A stretch of 64,000 nt of DNA from Pseudorhizobium pelagicum. GTDB lineage: Bacteria; Pseudomonadota; Alphaproteobacteria; Rhizobiales; Rhizobiaceae. Positions 62,712 through 64,000 of this stretch are shown one piece after another; the first letter of the stretch is position 1, and each line of letters starts with the position of its first letter. The position numbers and the translations under genes were made by a program. The stretch is from the NCBI GenBank assembly GCA_000722615.1, contig JOKI01000012.1, positions 91,320 to 155,319 on the forward strand, read 5' to 3'. Under the pieces are notes generated by a model. That model ran no database searches, was not told the DNA's origin, and worked only from the letters and a program-made list of their open reading frames with translations.

Positions 62712-63449
62712 ATGATTCGGCTGATCTTCCTTGTTTTCGCCCTGATGGCAGCTCCCGGCCTTGCTCTTGCGCAGCAGTCGCCGGCGGATCTCCTGAACAT
62801 ACCCGTCGACGGCTCCGCAGCCGCATGGATCATCCGCACCTTCGGCCTTCTCACCGTCCTCTCGGTTGCCCCCGGCATCCTGATCATGGTGACGAGCTTT
62901 CCGCGCTTCATCATTGCGTTCTCGATCCTGCGGTCCGGCATGGGCCTTGGCACGGCGCCCTCCAACCTCGTGCTGATCTCGATGGCCCTGTTCATGACCT
63001 TCTACGTCATGGCACCGACGTTCGACCGCGCCTGGAACGAAGGCGTGCAGCCGCTGCTCGAGAACCAGATCGACGAGGCCGAGGCGGTCCAGCGCATCGC
63101 CGAGCCTTTCCGCGGCTTCATGAGCGTCAACACCCGCGACAAGGACCTGTCCCTGTTCGTCGATCTGGCCGAAGAACGAGGGCAGAGCGTCGGTACGCCC
63201 GAAGCGATCGATTACCGCGTCCTGATCCCGGCTTTCATGCTGTCCGAGATCCGCCGTGGCTTCGAGATTGGTTTCCTGATCATCCTGCCGTTCCTGGTGA
63301 TCGACATGATCGTGGCCGCCATCACCATGGCCATGGGCATGATGATGCTGCCGCCGACCTCGATCTCGCTGCCGTTCAAGATCCTGTTCTTCGTCCTGAT
63401 AGACGGCTGGAACCTGCTGGTCGGCAGCCTCGTGCGATCCTTCTCGTAA
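62712..63449 (+). CDS. fliP: Flagellar export gate protein FliP
   Basis: The 245-residue protein has a cleavable N-terminal segment ('LIFLVFALMAAPGLALAQQ') and four membrane spans ('LTVLSVAPGILIMVTSFPRFIIAFSILRSGMG', 'FLIILPFLVIDMIVAAITMAMGMMMLPPTSISLPFKILFFVLIDGWNLLVGSLV'). It forms the export gate with FliQ and FliR. ATG 62712 is favoured over the frame opening at 62661. A flagellin promoter region follows. Confidence 0.96.
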   Translation: MIRLIFLVFALMAAPGLALAQQSPADLLNIPVDGSAAAWIIRTFGLLTVLSVAPGILIMVTSFPRFIIAFSILRSGMGLGTAPSNLVLISMALFMTFYVMAPTFDRAWNEGVQPLLENQIDEAEAVQRIAEPFRGFMSVNTRDKDLSLFVDLAEERGQSVGTPEAIDYRVLIPAFMLSEIRRGFEIGFLIILPFLVIDMIVAAITMAMGMMMLPPTSISLPFKILFFVLIDGWNLLVGSLVRSFS

Positions 63450-63664
63450 TTAACCAATCGCGTTAGCGATGTCTTTACCAAGCCCCTCGGCGACCCTGCC
63501 GATTTAAGAAGTTGGCAAGGAATGGCTGCCAGTTTTGTCCTCACACGACGGGTTTGGTAGCCAAGATGCGGCACCGAGTGGCATGAAGCCGAGCTGTACG
63601 TGACCGGAAGGGGAAACCAAGCCGGTATGTCCCCCATCAGTATTTTGTCAAAGGGACAAACATT
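63450..63664 (+). promoter_or_regulatory. Flagellin promoter and leader
   Basis: This 215-base gap holds TTAACC at 63450-63455 and the 13-mer GGCATGAAGCCGA at 63580-63592 that is identical to one in front of the che operon. A perfect inverted repeat TTTGTC/GACAAA (63644-63649, 63655-63660) has the flaA Shine-Dalgarno AAAGGGA partly in its five-base loop. Class III promoter control by Rem or by leader-mRNA structure are candidate explanations. Confidence 0.6.
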
Positions 63665-64000
63665 ATGTCGAGCATTCTCACAAACACCAACGCCATGGCG
63701 GCTCTCTCCACCCTGCGTTCGATTTCTTCCGGCATGGAAGACACCCAAGCCCGGATCTCCTCCGGTCTGCGCGTCGGCTCCGCTTCCGACAACGCCGCCT
63801 ACTGGTCGATCGCAACGACCATGCGTTCGGACAACATGGCGCTTTCGGCGGTCTCCGACGCTCTCGGCCTCGGCGCGGCCAAGGTTGATACCGCATATGC
63901 CGGTATGGATTCGGCCATCGAAGTCGTCAAGGAAATCAAGGCCAAGCTTGTTGCCGCGACTGAGGACGGCATCGACAAGGCCAAGGTCCAGGAAGAAATC
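63665..64000 (+). CDS. flaA: Flagellin FlaA, 3' end beyond window
   Basis: The first 112 codons of a flagellin are present. 'MSSILTNTNAMAALSTLRSISSGMEDTQARISSGLRVGSASDNAAYWSIATTMRSDNMALSAVSDALGLGAAKVDTAYAGMDSAIEVVKEIKAKLVAA' is the rhizobial D0/D1 coiled-coil region. It is exported by the flagellar type III apparatus and polymerises into the filament. The full gene should be about 390-400 codons; only the name flaA by locus position is uncertain. Confidence 0.95.
   Translation, partial: MSSILTNTNAMAALSTLRSISSGMEDTQARISSGLRVGSASDNAAYWSIATTMRSDNMALSAVSDALGLGAAKVDTAYAGMDSAIEVVKEIKAKLVAATEDGIDKAKVQEEI

Overview
The window is alphaproteobacterial DNA, almost certainly from a member of the Rhizobiaceae (Sinorhizobium/Ensifer, Rhizobium, Agrobacterium or Shinella type). 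Two markers support this. The chemotaxis and flagellar genes occur in the rhizobial order icpA-cheS-cheY1-A-W-R-B-Y2-D-T-fliF-visN-visR-flhB-fliG-N-M-motA-flgF-fliI-flgB-C-fliE-flgG-A-I-motE-flgH-fliL-fliP-flaA. A murA/hisD/infA/maf housekeeping block lies next to it. Genus and species cannot be settled from sequence reading alone. Region 1 (about 1-29,060) is the late half of an apparently intact temperate myovirus prophage. Its head module is lambda-like: gpA-type terminase, gpB portal, gpW-like joiner, ClpP-type protease with a nested scaffold start, gpD decoration protein and gpE capsid. Its contractile tail is Mu-like: DUF2635, sheath, tube, gp41-type chaperone with a probable -1 frameshift, tape measure, a gpN homologue split into two ORFs, gpP hub, gp45 spike, gp46, gp47 and gp48. 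A host-recognition cluster follows, with two different SGNH-type esterases, a tail fibre and a tyrosine integrase on the opposite strand. A lysis cassette comes next (amidase endolysin, lipoprotein, holin-like membrane proteins), then a secreted thermonuclease-like gene. The right end abuts the 3' end of tRNA-Thr(GGU), the likely attachment site. Early and immunity genes and the left end lie outside the window. The packaging (cos-like) region between 1,659 and 1,870 contains an extraordinary run of 29 C. Region 2 (29,056-35,900) is core chromosome: tRNA-Thr, a small conserved ORF, murA, a DUF2948 gene, hisD, a UPF0262 gene, a low-molecular-weight phosphatase gene, infA, maf, yacG, tRNA-Phe and a 3-methyladenine DNA glycosylase gene. 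Tight spacing suggests translationally coupled operons. Region 3 (35,900-64,000) is the chemotaxis and flagellar locus. The che operon (36,272-44,579) carries a soluble globin-like chemoreceptor and the two-CheY/CheS rhizobial signalling set, and runs into fliF, after which there is a clear intrinsic terminator. visN and visR (the LuxR-type master regulators) follow, with a short leader ORF upstream of visN. On the minus strand, motA-fliM-fliN-fliG encode the stator and switch complex, and flhB is separated from fliG by another intrinsic terminator. On the plus strand, the DUF1217 gene through fliP encodes rod, ring and export components, and the window ends inside flaA. An identical 13-mer lies upstream of both the che operon and flaA, and the flaA Shine-Dalgarno sits in the loop of a short perfect inverted repeat.
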